NCBI RefSeq assembly: GCF_040256395.1
Contig: NZ_CP158297.1
Location: forward strand, 186,001-250,000
Length of the DNA stretch: 64,000 nucleotides
Reading direction: 5' to 3'
Source of the DNA: Deinococcus sonorensis KR-87
GTDB taxonomy: Bacteria; Deinococcota; Deinococci; Deinococcales; Deinococcaceae
Part shown: piece by piece, positions 52,812-62,130 of the stretch
Numbering within the stretch: the stretch's first letter is position 1
Layout of the letters: every line of letters begins with the position of its first letter
Program-made: the position numbers and the translations under genes
Notes under the pieces: model-generated
Seen by the model: the letters and a program-made list of their open reading frames with translations, nothing else
The model's database searches: none
What the model was told of the DNA's origin: nothing

Positions 52812-54953
52812 ATGCGTTACCCCGTGCTCCGCCGCGTCCTGCTGCTGTCCATCCTGCTGCTCCCGTCCTGCTCGTCACCGGTTCATCCGCCCGGCACCAC
52901 GCCGCCCGGATCCGGCGGTTCACCGGGTGGTCCCGATGCGGAGGCCCTGGCTGCCCTGGATCGGCAGGCCACCGCGCTGGCGCTTCAGGTTGCCGGTGGC
53001 AACGTGAACGCGCTGGACCAGGCCCTGAAGGCGTCCGGCATCGCGGTGCGCCGGGTGTCCGGCGAAATGATCGCGCCGCCGGCGCAGCCCGCCCTGGGTC
53101 TGGCGTTGGCAGACCACGACCCTGAGGCCCTCGCCCACCTGCAGGCCCGGGGCGGAACCATCACTCTGCAGGACCTGGCCGACACCCTCAAGGTGGTGTG
53201 GCCCCAGGCGGACGCTGCCCGGTTGCCGGCCCTGATTCAGTCGGATCTGCGGGCGGGCGTGGAGAGCACCGTGCCCACCGTGCGCTTCTGGTCCCGCCTC
53301 GTGGTGGCGCTCGGCGCCAGTACGCCCGCCGGGGCCACGCTGTTGACCAGCGCTGCGCCGGGGGAGGTCACGATCAACGCAGCCCAGCAGAGCCTGTTGC
53401 TGCTGCGCCTGGCCGGCGGCACCGCACGACTCGCCCAGTCCAGAGGCGCGGCGGTGCCGACGCAACCGGCTGCCGGCGTCCGGGCGCTCAGCGCGGCCGC
53501 GCCGTGCACCTTTGGCGGCACCGAGGGCACCATCATGGACGGCGCGGCCACCGCCATCACCACCGGCGTCGGGGAGCTGCTGGGGTACCTGGATTCGGTG
53601 AGCGCCCTGCCCGGCGAAAGCGCGGCGGACGCGGCGTCGGGCCTGCTGAGCAAGACCAACCTGATCCTCAGTTACCTGAAGTTCACGCTGACCCTCGCCA
53701 GCTTCCGGCTGGATCTCAGCAGCGACACCGACACCGTAGAACGCACCCGCAGCACCACGCACAATGGCGAGGGGGTCGTGACGGCGCGGGCCAAGGTGTC
53801 CTACGACCTCGGGGCCAGCTGGCAGTACGCCAACTGTTTCCGTCTGGCCTTCAACGCCGCCGGTCTGGATTTCAGCTCGCCCAACGCCGGAGTGGTGGAG
53901 GGGGCGGACGTGCGCTGGCGCATCTTCGCCGCGCAGGGCGACGGGTCGTACGCGGATCAGCACCTCAGCGTAATCGCCGCGCGCGCCGGCGAGGAGGTGA
54001 TGCACGATAAGACCGACGGTGCAGGTGTGGCCGAGGTGCACCTGGAGGGGCTGAAACAGAGCGCAGACCTGGGACCCGCGCCCACCGCCGTTATGAAGCG
54101 CGGGGAGGTGAGCGCCGTCACGTCCATCAAGACGGCGTCCATCGCGAGCGACCTGGTCGACGCCATCGGTTCGGGCCTGGGCGGTGTCGGCGGGCTCCTG
54201 GGCATGCCCGCCGAGCTGATGTACCGCATGTGGCCGCTGTCGTCCACGCTGGCGCTCCAGGTGCGTGACTGGGCACCCACCTGCGCGAACGTGCAGGGCG
54301 ACACCTGCTGGCTCGGCACCGTCACGGTGGAGGACCACCGACTGGAACAGCTGGAACTGCGCGACCCGAACAAGCAGCCGGCTGGTCTGGAGGTGACCCG
54401 GGCCGACACCAGCGCGGTTTACACCATCACCTCGGGCTCGGGGCCCGGAGCCCACAGCCACACGGCGGTGCTGCGCACCCAGGGCACCTTTCAAAGCCAT
54501 TACGCGCACCACCTGAAGTACGACGCCACCTACGACGTGGTGTGTGCGGACGAGAAGACCCACCGCACCAACGTGGAGAAGAACACCGTCGACGAGGAGT
54601 CCAGCGCCCAGACCTCCAGCGAAGGCACCCTCAGCCTGAGCCTGCCGCCGGACGGGCCGTACACGCTCAGCCTGTCATACATGTACGGGGCCAAAACCGA
54701 AGCCGTCCCCGGCCACATCCACAGCACCGCCTACTTCAAGGGCGGCTGCAATCCCTACGCCGACACGAACACGTCCCACGACATGCCCAACGAACGCACC
54801 CACGCCTGGGGTGGATTTGACGTGGAGGGCCAGGCCCACACGGAAAACGGCGTGACCAGCCTGGCGGGCAGCAAGACCCTGACCCTGCAGGTGGACGGCC
54901 TGCCCACCACCCGCACAGTCACCTGGCAGGTCCAGCGGATCACCGTGCCGTGA
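52812..54953 (+). CDS. Large lipoprotein of unknown function
   Basis: A 713-residue predicted lipoprotein (RRVLLLSILLLPSC, lipobox LLPSC) with a Pro/Gly linker (residues 22-42). The first 250 residues are Ala/Leu-rich and helical; residues 330-420 (ADVRWRIFAAQGDGSYADQHLSVIA, KTDGAGVAEVHLEG) resemble Ig-like or Big-type domains of surface proteins. The C-terminal 250 residues are beta-rich with HSHTAVLRTQGTFQSHYAHHLKYDATY and a YKGGC-like segment. I recognise no family. AGGAGACC stands before ATG 52812. It may be driven by the SARP-like promoter at 51806. Confidence 0.75.
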   Translation: MRYPVLRRVLLLSILLLPSCSSPVHPPGTTPPGSGGSPGGPDAEALAALDRQATALALQVAGGNVNALDQALKASGIAVRRVSGEMIAPPAQPALGLALADHDPEALAHLQARGGTITLQDLADTLKVVWPQADAARLPALIQSDLRAGVESTVPTVRFWSRLVVALGASTPAGATLLTSAAPGEVTINAAQQSLLLLRLAGGTARLAQSRGAAVPTQPAAGVRALSAAAPCTFGGTEGTIMDGAATAITTGVGELLGYLDSVSALPGESAADAASGLLSKTNLILSYLKFTLTLASFRLDLSSDTDTVERTRSTTHNGEGVVTARAKVSYDLGASWQYANCFRLAFNAAGLDFSSPNAGVVEGADVRWRIFAAQGDGSYADQHLSVIAARAGEEVMHDKTDGAGVAEVHLEGLKQSADLGPAPTAVMKRGEVSAVTSIKTASIASDLVDAIGSGLGGVGGLLGMPAELMYRMWPLSSTLALQVRDWAPTCANVQGDTCWLGTVTVEDHRLEQLELRDPNKQPAGLEVTRADTSAVYTITSGSGPGAHSHTAVLRTQGTFQSHYAHHLKYDATYDVVCADEKTHRTNVEKNTVDEESSAQTSSEGTLSLSLPPDGPYTLSLSYMYGAKTEAVPGHIHSTAYFKGGCNPYADTNTSHDMPNERTHAWGGFDVEGQAHTENGVTSLAGSKTLTLQVDGLPTTRTVTWQVQRITVP

Positions 54954-54961
54954 GCGGGCCC

Positions 54962-54985
54962 GGACGACCAGCCCACTGGTGGTCC
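54962..54985 (+). terminator. Hairpin after the large lipoprotein gene
   Basis: GGAC-G-ACCAG pairs with CTGGT-G-GTCC around CCCA, with one G:G mismatch, eight bases after the stop. No T run follows. Confidence 0.4.
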
Positions 54986-55386
54986 ACCCCGGTTCAGTTG
55001 CCCGGGTGAAATGAAACGCGCAGCGGCCGCCCGACGCGGTGCCGCCGAATCCACCATCACGGGCACGGCCGGGTCCAGCCACGCCGCCGCAGGGGGAACC
55101 GGCAGGAGCGCGCCGGGCAGACCCGCTCCGGTTCAGGCAGGGTCAGCCGGTGTTCAGGGCGTCGCCGAACCCTGGACCCGGCTGCGGCCCGGCCAGGTCA
55201 TCACCTCCCCTCCGGCAACCCGACGGAGGCCCCAGCCGGTGATCCCGGCAGAACGGGGCGTGCAGGGCCGCGGAGTGCAGCAGGATCATGATGAAGGCCA
55301 GGGCCAAGGTCTGGGACCCGTTCGAAGACGTCAGGATGGCAGCAGGGACACGGCGACGCACACTCGCCACCACAGGAGGCAACGAC
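54986..55386 (+). other. Upstream region of the duplicated gene
   Basis: Nothing gene-like is seen before about 55280. From 55284 to the ATG at 55387, about 100 bp is nearly identical to 38139-38241 upstream of the broken copy, including the GGAGGCAACGAC ribosome site. Such strong conservation outside the coding region means either recent duplication or a functional leader. An in-frame ATG at 55288 could extend the protein by 33 codons, but the ribosome site favours 55387. Confidence 0.55.
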
Positions 55387-55950
55387 ATGTCACGAAGAAA
55401 ACGGATCGTTCTGGGGTTGATGGCGGCGCTGCAGACCGGCGCGCTCGCCGGGGGCGGCGGAGGTCCGCTGGACCCCCTGGCCCTGTTGCGCCGCGACAGC
55501 CGGGTCACGCAGCTGGAAGTGCAGGGAACCCACGCCACGGCCCAGCGCTGGCGTGTCCAGTGGAATGCGCCCGCGGCACTGGTGGACCTCACGTTCTCGA
55601 ACGAGGCGGTCACGGCGGCCCAGGCCCAGCGTGTCCGCCAGATCACCGTGGCCCTTCAGGTGCCGGCCGCCCAGGGACTCACGCTCGGCCAGGTGCGTGC
55701 CCTGGATCAGGTGACCCGCACGCTGGCCACCGCCTGTCTGGGCCGGGAGGTGCCGGTGCTGACCGATGTGTTGCGTGGCCGGCTGAACCGGCCGCTGCCG
55801 ACCTCCGGGCCGCTCCTGCGCCTGCCGGATGGCCTGCACATCGATGTGGAGCCGGGGGAGGCCGGGTCGCCCGGCCGCCCGTGGCTGCGGGTCACCGTGC
55901 CGCTGGGCGAGCAGCCGCCACGCTGTCAGATGCCCACAGGGCGCCATTGA
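55387..55950 (+). CDS. Exported protein of unknown function (intact copy of a duplicated gene)
   Basis: A 187-residue protein with signal peptide (RKRIVLGLMAALQTGALAGGG) followed by a Gly-rich segment. The mature part (PLDPLALLRRDSRVTQLEVQGTHATAQRWRVQWN, QRVRQITVALQVPAAQGLTLGQVRALDQVTRTLATACLG) has one cysteine and mixed helical/strand character. No family is recognised. GGAGG is well placed before ATG 55387. A truncated copy with its upstream DNA lies at 38139-38375. A hairpin follows the stop. Confidence 0.75.
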   Translation: MSRRKRIVLGLMAALQTGALAGGGGGPLDPLALLRRDSRVTQLEVQGTHATAQRWRVQWNAPAALVDLTFSNEAVTAAQAQRVRQITVALQVPAAQGLTLGQVRALDQVTRTLATACLGREVPVLTDVLRGRLNRPLPTSGPLLRLPDGLHIDVEPGEAGSPGRPWLRVTVPLGEQPPRCQMPTGRH

Positions 55951-55956
55951 CGCTGC

Positions 55957-55983
55957 GTGAGGGTGCCGGGCCGACGCCCTCAC
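55957..55983 (+). terminator. Hairpin after the duplicated gene
   Basis: GTGAGGG (55957-55963) pairs with CCCTCAC (55977-55983) around a GC-rich loop, seven bases after the stop codon. No T run. Confidence 0.45.
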
Positions 55984-56424
55984 CGTGCCCACCCCGGTGT
56001 GACAGCGGAGTGCCGAGATGCCCGCGCGTCCGGACCGGTTTCCGCAACCCGTTCCAGGCGCGTGCCGGCACGCCAGTGATCGGCGTTCGCCTCAGCCCGT
56101 CCGCGCCGGGAGCGTCTCCAGCGGGCGGTGCCCGACATGGGCATCCGGCAGCACGGTCACCGACGCTGCTGTTCCCCAGCGCGCCGGTCCGGATCGTCGG
56201 CCCAGCAGCGTCCGTCGGGCACGCCCGCCGCCCGGTCCGCTCTCCTCCGAGCGCCACAGCGCCTTACCGTTCATCCCCAGGGCTCCGTCTCATGGGTGGG
56301 TCTGGACGCCCCACCGCCGTTCCAACGCGGCTGAACGGTGCTCCACATCCCTTGTGCGGCGCGGTCCGCGGTTCTGGAGGTCCGCATCGTCAGAATGCGG
56401 ACCCACGCGTTCCCTGTCCTGGCC
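55984..56424. other. Gene-poor stretch
   Basis: About 440 bp without a supported gene between converging units. Open frames on both strands are Arg/Pro/Ser-rich shadows. Confidence 0.4.
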
Positions 56425-57186
56425 TCAGCGGTCCCAGCGGGCGACCAGCATCGGGTCATGGTGCGCCTGAATCTGCCCCTGGGCATCGAATTCCAGCTGC
56501 ATCGCCTCCCGCACGGCAGCGTCTGCATTCCGGGCGTGGGCCTGAAGCGCCTCGACCACGTCCGCGCTGCACCCGGACTGCTGCGTCCACCAGCCGAACT
56601 CCAGACGGTACGGCACGATCTGCTCCCCCGCCGGGCGAAACCCTGCCGCGGCCGTGAGCGCCCGCCACTCGTCGACGGTGCGCTGCCGGGCGTGCGACGG
56701 ATCGCGGGTGCGTTGCCAGAAATCGACCCAGTCCTGCAGTTCGGCGCGGGGGGTGATCTGATCGGCCAGGACGAAGCGTCCGCCTGGCCGCAGCACCCGG
56801 TGAACCTCCTGCAGGAAGGCCGGCACGTCGCGGAAGTGGTGCGGGGCGTGGCGTGACGTCACCAGCGTGAAGCTCCCGTCGGCGAAGGGCAGCTGTTCCG
56901 CCGAGCCCGCCTGGAAGGACACGTTGGTCACGCCCTCCTGCGCAGCGCGCAGCCGCGCCTGGTCGAGCATCTTCGGGGACACATCAATGCCGGTGGCGTG
57001 GGCCACGTGCGGGGCCACGACCAGGGCGGTGTTCCCGGTGCCGGTGGCGACATCGAGGACCAGGTCGTCCGGCTTCAGGTCGGCGACCTTCAGCAGCACC
57101 GGCAGGCTGGGGCCGAACCGGTGGACAGCACTCGCGGCGTACTTCTCGGCGTGGGCATCGAACTGCGCCTGGCTGGATCTGGTCAT
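56425..57186 (-). CDS. Class I SAM-dependent methyltransferase
   Basis: A 253-residue enzyme with the UbiE/Menaquinone-type Methyltransf_11 fold. Motif I is LVLDVATGTGNTAL (about 42-55), then ATGIDVSPKMLDQAR, the GSAEQLPFADGSFTLVTSRHAPHHF motif and VLRPGGRFVLAD. The residues are those of a Rossmann methyltransferase acting on a small molecule; the acceptor is unknown. Start: ATG 57186 with AAGGA upstream, dropping a 13-residue in-frame extension without a ribosome site. It is divergent from the LysR gene at 57566. Confidence 0.88.
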   Translation of the reverse strand: MTRSSQAQFDAHAEKYAASAVHRFGPSLPVLLKVADLKPDDLVLDVATGTGNTALVVAPHVAHATGIDVSPKMLDQARLRAAQEGVTNVSFQAGSAEQLPFADGSFTLVTSRHAPHHFRDVPAFLQEVHRVLRPGGRFVLADQITPRAELQDWVDFWQRTRDPSHARQRTVDEWRALTAAAGFRPAGEQIVPYRLEFGWWTQQSGCSADVVEALQAHARNADAAVREAMQLEFDAQGQIQAHHDPMLVARWDR

Positions 57187-57565
57187 GGGTGGATCCTTCC
57201 TGTCATCCGCCCGGTCGGGCGTCAAGGTCTTCGGGCCGGCGGCTGGATGTCCCTGGAAGGGCCATTTCGGCGGACATGAAACCGCAACGAGTGAGGGTGG
57301 AGGCTGCGTTCTGCAACTTGGTCACACGGATCCGCGCAACCGGTGGGACGGGCGGATTCAGCGGGTCCTGAAGCAGGCCCGTGGAAGTCGGGTCCGGGCG
57401 GATCGCGGTCCATGCTCCCGCGGGAGCGCGTGTGGCCCGAATGGATCTGGGCTGACCCTCCGCCTTCCCATCAATCCTCTTGTTCTGCCGTTCATGACAG
57501 CATTTTCAGCGTCAGTCCCTAGATAAGCAAATAGCTGTTCTGGATGTCTTGTATTACCCTGGCTT
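57187..57565. other. Divergent intergenic region
   Basis: This 379-bp region should hold promoters for the methyltransferase (-) and the LysR gene (+). TACCCT (57555-57560) stands five bases before ATG 57566, suggesting a leaderless LysR mRNA. The A/T-rich stretch 57515-57560 is the likely regulator-binding zone. No certain LysR palindrome was picked out. Confidence 0.4.
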
Positions 57566-58471
57566 ATGTCGCAGCTGGAATGGTATCGCAACTTCGTCGC
57601 GGTGTACCGGGCAGGCAGCGTCTCTGGCGCCGCCAAGATGCGGCACCTGACGCAACCCGCGGTGAGCCAGCAACTCGCTGCCCTGGAGGACGTGGTGGGC
57701 GTGCCGCTGTTCGTGCGGACGCCCCGGGGGGTGCAGCCCACCGCGCGCGGACAGGCGCTGTATCACCAGGTCTTTGACGCGCTGGATCAGCTGGAGCGGG
57801 TCTCGCGGGGGCTGCGTGGGCGGCCCGCGCCGGGCAGCTCGCCCACGGTACGGCTCGGGGCTCCGCCAGAGTATTTTCACGCCTTCGCGCTGGAACGCCT
57901 CGGGGGCGCGGACTTCAAGTTGATCGTGCACTTCGGTGAGGACCGCGAGCTGCTGTCCATGCTGGAGGTCGGGGCGCTGGACGTTGCGGTCACCACCCTC
58001 AAGCCCACCGCGAAGACGCTGCAGCACCGGCCGCTCGCGCACAAGCACTTCGCCCTGATCGGTCCCCCCAACTTGTCGCCCCCACCCATCACCCTGCCCC
58101 TCGCTGACCTGGCCGCCTGGCTGAACGCGCAGCCCTGGGTCAGTTACAGCCAGGAACTGCCGAACACCCGGCGCTTCTGGCAGCAACATCTGCGGGCCCG
58201 CTTCGAGGCCCGGCTGTCGGTCGTGGTGCCGGATCTGCGGTCGGTCCTGCGGGCGGTGGAGCTGGGCTACGGGCTGAGCATCGTGCCGGAGCTGCTGTGC
58301 CGCGAGTCCCTCGCGCAGGGGCGGGTGCAGGAGGTGTGGCCGGTGCGCGACCTGATTCACGGTGAACAGTGGCTGCTGTCGTTTCGCGTGGTGGACAGCG
58401 ACCGCACTGAAGTGATCCAGGTGGGCGACGCCCTGACCGGGTGGGACGCGCCTGGGCCCCCCGGCGACTGA
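57566..58471 (+). CDS. LysR-family transcriptional regulator
   Basis: A 301-residue regulator with a classical N-terminal LysR helix-turn-helix (GSVSGAAKMRHLTQPAVSQQLAALEDVVGVPLFVRTPRGVQPTARG) and a two-lobed effector domain (VRLGAPPEYFHAFALERLGG, ALDVAVTTLKPTAKTLQHRPL, VLRAVELGYGLSIVPELL). It ends with a short Pro/Gly tail. The divergent methyltransferase and the downstream asparaginase are its nearest possible targets; the sequence does not decide between them. Confidence 0.92.
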   Translation: MSQLEWYRNFVAVYRAGSVSGAAKMRHLTQPAVSQQLAALEDVVGVPLFVRTPRGVQPTARGQALYHQVFDALDQLERVSRGLRGRPAPGSSPTVRLGAPPEYFHAFALERLGGADFKLIVHFGEDRELLSMLEVGALDVAVTTLKPTAKTLQHRPLAHKHFALIGPPNLSPPPITLPLADLAAWLNAQPWVSYSQELPNTRRFWQQHLRARFEARLSVVVPDLRSVLRAVELGYGLSIVPELLCRESLAQGRVQEVWPVRDLIHGEQWLLSFRVVDSDRTEVIQVGDALTGWDAPGPPGD

Positions 58472-58621
58472 GCGCCTCCAGGTGGTGAAGGTGGCCGTGG
58501 CCCCTGTCCCCGGCTGCGCGCTCTGGCATCTCGTGTTGGGAGGTTGATGTCATTCCCGAGCATTTCCCTGGCAGGGCTGGTCCAGTCGCATGGAACGGTC
58601 TCCACGCGACCCGGATGGTGT

Positions 58622-58627
58622 TAGGCT
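58622..58627 (+). promoter_or_regulatory. -10 box of the asparaginase gene (leaderless)
   Basis: TAGGCT lies seven bases before ATG 58635 with no ribosome site between, so translation probably starts at the 5' end of the mRNA. No convincing -35 element was found 17 bp upstream. Confidence 0.45.
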
Positions 58628-58634
58628 GGCCGGC

Positions 58635-59627
58635 ATGAGCACGCACGAAGCGGGCCGCGTCACCTTCACGCGCGGGGGACTGCCGGAGAGCCACCACGAC
58701 ATTCACGTTGCCGTTGTGGGGGTGGACGGTCAGCTTGTCGCGTCGTGCGGTCAGGCGGACCTCGTCACCTTCCCCCGGTCCAGCAGCAAACCGATTCAGG
58801 CGCTGCCGCTGGCGCTCGCCGTGCCGGACCTGCCGGACGACGAGCTGGCCGTGGCGTGCGCCAGTCACGCGGGCACGCCCGCACACCTCGCCGTGGTGCA
58901 GCGCCTGCTGGCCCGCTCCGGCAGCACCGCGTCGGACCTGCAGTGCGGAGCGCACCCGCCCTTCGACGCGGACGCGGCGGCCGAGCTGATTTGCCGCGGG
59001 GAGGCACCGACCGCGCTGCACCACAACTGCAGCGGCAAGCACGCCGGGATGCTGCTTGCCTGCGTTCAGCACGGGTGGTCCCGCGAAGGGTACACCTCGC
59101 CGGACCACCCGCTGCAGGTGGTCATCCGGGAAGCGCACGCGCGCGAGGCGGGCGTCCCGCTGGAGGCGGTGCGGGTCGGGACCGACGGGTGCAGCGTGCC
59201 CGCGTTCGCGCTGTCCCTGACCGCCGCCGCGCGGCTCTTCGCGCGCCTCGCGGCGCCGCAGGGCGAGCACGCCCAGGCGCTGCAGCGGGTGTTCCGGGCG
59301 ATGGCGGCGCACCCGTTTCTGGTGGCGGGCCCGGGGCGGCTCGACACGACCCTGATGCCGCAGGTAGACGGCCTGGTCACCAAGATGGGCGCCGAGGGCT
59401 TCTACGGCCTGGCCGTGCGTGACACGCCGCACGGGCCGCTCGGGGTAGCAATCAAGGTGATGGACGGCGCGGAGCGCCCCCGGCCGTACGTGGCGCTGGC
59501 GGTTCTGGAGGCGCTGGGGGTGCCGGTGACCCCAGCCATGCAGGACCTCGCGCCGGGCACGCTGCGCAACTGGGCGGGGCGTGAGGTGGGGTCGGTGGAG
59601 GCCGAGCTGCACCTGCAGTTCGCCTGA
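58635..59627 (+). CDS. L-asparaginase II (thermolabile AnsA-type)
   Basis: A 330-residue enzyme of the Rhizobium-type asparaginase family, unrelated to E. coli AnsA/AnsB. Hallmarks are PRSSSKPIQALPLALA (Ser/Lys near 49-52), CASHAGTPAHLAVV, LHHNCSGKHAGMLLAC and GTDGCSVPAFALSL, which hold the proposed catalytic Ser-Lys pairs and zinc-site cysteine. It should hydrolyse L-asparagine to aspartate and ammonia in the cytoplasm. Length is normal. Start ATG 58635 leaves a sensible N-terminus. A single-gene unit downstream of a LysR regulator. Confidence 0.9.
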   Translation: MSTHEAGRVTFTRGGLPESHHDIHVAVVGVDGQLVASCGQADLVTFPRSSSKPIQALPLALAVPDLPDDELAVACASHAGTPAHLAVVQRLLARSGSTASDLQCGAHPPFDADAAAELICRGEAPTALHHNCSGKHAGMLLACVQHGWSREGYTSPDHPLQVVIREAHAREAGVPLEAVRVGTDGCSVPAFALSLTAAARLFARLAAPQGEHAQALQRVFRAMAAHPFLVAGPGRLDTTLMPQVDGLVTKMGAEGFYGLAVRDTPHGPLGVAIKVMDGAERPRPYVALAVLEALGVPVTPAMQDLAPGTLRNWAGREVGSVEAELHLQFA

Positions 59628-59719
59628 GCGGGGCACGCGAAAGGCGTCCTGGGCATGGGGCGGGCCGGCTCCACCTTTAGGAGGACGACGCCCGGGCTCG
59701 GCCCTGGCATCCTGAGCCC

Positions 59720-59950
59720 ATGAGTGACCAACCCTTCCCGGCCCCGATGTTCTCGCCGCAGCCCACCCTGACCCGCTCCCGCTCCCATCGCCTGGTGGCC
59801 GGCGTGCTCGCCGGGCTGCACCAGCATTACCGCGTGCCGCTGCCTTTGAGCGTGTTCCGGGCGCTCGTGGTGATCGTCAGTGTGATGACCGTTTTCCCCG
59901 GCCTTCTGGCGTACCTCCTGCTCTGGGTGCTGACCCCAGAAGGCGAGTAG
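59720..59950 (+). CDS. PspC-domain membrane protein
   Basis: A 76-residue protein. After a short tail, residues 18-72 make a PspC domain: LTRSRSHRLVAGVLAGLHQHYRVPLPLSVFRALVVIVSVMTVFPGLLAYLLLWVLTP, with a basic SR-H motif, a G-x-LAGL helix and one transmembrane helix. In other bacteria PspC senses envelope stress; single small PspC proteins of this kind are common and of unknown role. No Psp operon partners are adjacent. Confidence 0.85.
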   Translation: MSDQPFPAPMFSPQPTLTRSRSHRLVAGVLAGLHQHYRVPLPLSVFRALVVIVSVMTVFPGLLAYLLLWVLTPEGE

Positions 59951-60153
59951 TCCAGAGACCCGGCCAGAATGAGGCACGTTGTCCAGCGCAACGCACGCCT
60001 GTCCTGGTGGCTCATGTCATCTGCCGGTCGCCCGGAACGCTCAGGATCCTGCACTCGCAAGGCGCCGCGCCGCTCCTGAACCACCCGACGCCCCTGGGGC
60101 CGTGCCCGCACCGTGGAGACGGACCCCCGGGTTCGAGCCGCGGGCGGCCCGGT

Positions 60154-60942
60154 TCAGGTCACCACGTTGAGCCACCCGCCGTCCACGTAGTAGCTGGAGC
60201 CGACACAGTAGCTCGCCCGCGCGGAGCAGAGAAACACCATGAAATCCGCGATTTCCTCGGGCGACGCAAACCGGCCGATGGGGGCCTGTTCGCGGGCGAT
60301 GGTGTCGAGCCACGATTCCCACCCGGCGTCCCCGGTCTGCCGTTTCGCCGCGTCTTCCCAGCTCTGGGTCCGCACCAGCCCGGCGTTCAGGGCATTGACC
60401 CGGATCCCGAAGGGAATCAGTTCGTTGGCCAGACATTTGGAGAACATGACCAGCGCGGCTTTGGTCACGTTGTAGATCGGTTCGTGGCCCAGCGGCTGTG
60501 TCGCGCAGATGGAGGCGTTGTTGAGGATCACGCCGCCGCCCCGCTCGCGCATCATGGGGGCCAGCGCCCGGGAGAGCCGGACGGCCGCCATCACATGCAG
60601 GTCCCAGTAGTGCTGCCACCGCTCGTCGGAGGCGTCCAGAATCGTCTCCTCGCTGCCGGTGCCGGCATTGTTGATGAGGATGTCCGCGCCGCCGTAGTTC
60701 CTGGAGATCGCCTCCACGACGCGGTCAACGTCGCTCCGGGTGCCCACGTCCGCCGGGACGGCCACCACGCGCACCCCGTGTCGCTGACGGACGGCCTCAG
60801 CGGCCTGCTCCAGCCGCTGCGAATCGCGGGCGCACAGCAGCAGGTCGCACCCCTCCGCGGCCAGACCGTGGGCGACCGCCAGCCCGATGCCGGCGCTCGC
60901 CCCGGTGATCACCGCAATGTTGCCGTTCATGCCAAGATCCAT
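60154..60942 (-). CDS. Short-chain dehydrogenase/reductase
   Basis: A 262-residue NAD(P)-binding oxidoreductase of the classical SDR family. The cofactor motif is TGASAGIG (13-20), NNAG at 91-94, and the catalytic triad Ser144 (NNAS), Tyr157 and Lys161 (YNVTK) are intact. An Ala/Val-Asp-rich helix after the second strand gives ARDSQR, fitting NADP or NAD. GGAGG stands upstream of ATG 60942. It lies 230 bp beyond the ROK kinase gene on the same strand and probably oxidises a sugar or polyol in the same pathway. Confidence 0.9.
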   Translation of the reverse strand: MDLGMNGNIAVITGASAGIGLAVAHGLAAEGCDLLLCARDSQRLEQAAEAVRQRHGVRVVAVPADVGTRSDVDRVVEAISRNYGGADILINNAGTGSEETILDASDERWQHYWDLHVMAAVRLSRALAPMMRERGGGVILNNASICATQPLGHEPIYNVTKAALVMFSKCLANELIPFGIRVNALNAGLVRTQSWEDAAKRQTGDAGWESWLDTIAREQAPIGRFASPEEIADFMVFLCSARASYCVGSSYYVDGGWLNVVT

Positions 60943-61170
60943 CGCTTCTGTCCTCCCTTCGTGCGTGTGCGGCCTCGTTGCCTGTGACGCCCGGCCGCGG
61001 ACCGCTGGACACGGCGTGCCTGGACGCCTCTTCTCCTGCGCTCGGTCCAGACCCCGGCCCTTCCTGAGGCGTCCGCTGGTCCGCCGTGTGCTGGCGCCGC
61101 TCGCCGCACCTCAGCGACCCCAGGTTCCGCCAGACCGTGTGCCTTTGTTGTTCAGTGGAGCCGCGCCGCC

Positions 61171-62004
61171 TCACGCCAGCGACTGAAGGGCGCCCAGGAT
61201 GCCGGCCTGCTGTCCGAGTTCGGCCACCCGGAGTTCCGGGACGTGCCATGCCCCCAGGCTGTCGGCCAGGGCGCGGCGCAGCGTGTCCAGGTACAGGTCG
61301 CCGTAGCCCAGCACCACACCGCCGCCCATGACGATGACCTGCGGGTCGAACAGCACGCAGGCATTGCCCAGCAGGGGGGCGAGGTCCTCGGCCGCCTGCC
61401 GCACGATCCGCACCAGGCCCGGATGGCCGTCCGCCGCCAGCTGGGCCAGTGTTTCGATCGGCAGGTCCGGATCGCCCAACAGCGCGCGGGCCGCGCGGGT
61501 GATCGCCGTGCCGGAGGCGGTCATGTCGATGCACCCGACCCGGCCACACGGGCAGCGCTGGTGACCTGAGCCGCCGGCGTGGCCGAGTTCCACCGACTGG
61601 CCGCGGTAGCCCTGGTACAGGCGCTGCTGGCTGACCAGCCCCGAGCCGATGCCGGTGCTGACAGTCACGTACAGGCTAGTGTGCGTGCCGCGCGCCGCGC
61701 CGAACTGGTGTTCGGCCAGCGCGGCCGCGTCCGCGTCGTTGAGCAGGGTGACGCGCCGACCGGGTCGGCGCAGCCGGTCGACCAGCGGCACGTCCTGTAG
61801 CTGCGGCAGCTGGGCGGCGAAGGTGGAGCCGCGCTGCAGGTCCACCCGGCCCGCCACGCAGATCCCGATGCCGTCGGCATCGCCCGCGAGCGCTTCGATG
61901 GCGGCGATGATCCCCTCGCTGGTGGCGGGCGTCGTCACGACCTGCAGCGACTCGGCCGTGCCCACTGCCAGTTTCGTGCCACCCAGGTCGACGCCGACGT
62001 TCAT
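61171..62004 (-). CDS. ROK-family sugar kinase
   Basis: A 277-residue kinase without a DNA-binding domain. It has the ATP motif DLGGTK (6-11), catalytic Asp90 in LLNDADAAALAEHQFG, the substrate residues E139-L-G-H142 and the zinc motif CPCGRVGCID (151-160). These are complete, so it should phosphorylate glucose, N-acetyl sugars or a related hexose. ATG 62004 is preceded by a GGAGGT sequence. It is in line with an oxidoreductase and a transporter permease gene, a catabolic cluster. Confidence 0.9.
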   Translation of the reverse strand: MNVGVDLGGTKLAVGTAESLQVVTTPATSEGIIAAIEALAGDADGIGICVAGRVDLQRGSTFAAQLPQLQDVPLVDRLRRPGRRVTLLNDADAAALAEHQFGAARGTHTSLYVTVSTGIGSGLVSQQRLYQGYRGQSVELGHAGGSGHQRCPCGRVGCIDMTASGTAITRAARALLGDPDLPIETLAQLAADGHPGLVRIVRQAAEDLAPLLGNACVLFDPQVIVMGGGVVLGYGDLYLDTLRRALADSLGAWHVPELRVAELGQQAGILGALQSLA

Positions 62005-62130
62005 GAGCGACCTCCGGCGGAGTGGGAGGGCAGGCCGCGTGGAGGCGGCGCGCCTGGGCCACCGGCGTCCTCCCGGCTCGGCCGCGCCTGGGCACGGGTG
62101 CCTGCTGCCGCGGCGGTGGTCCGGTGCGGG

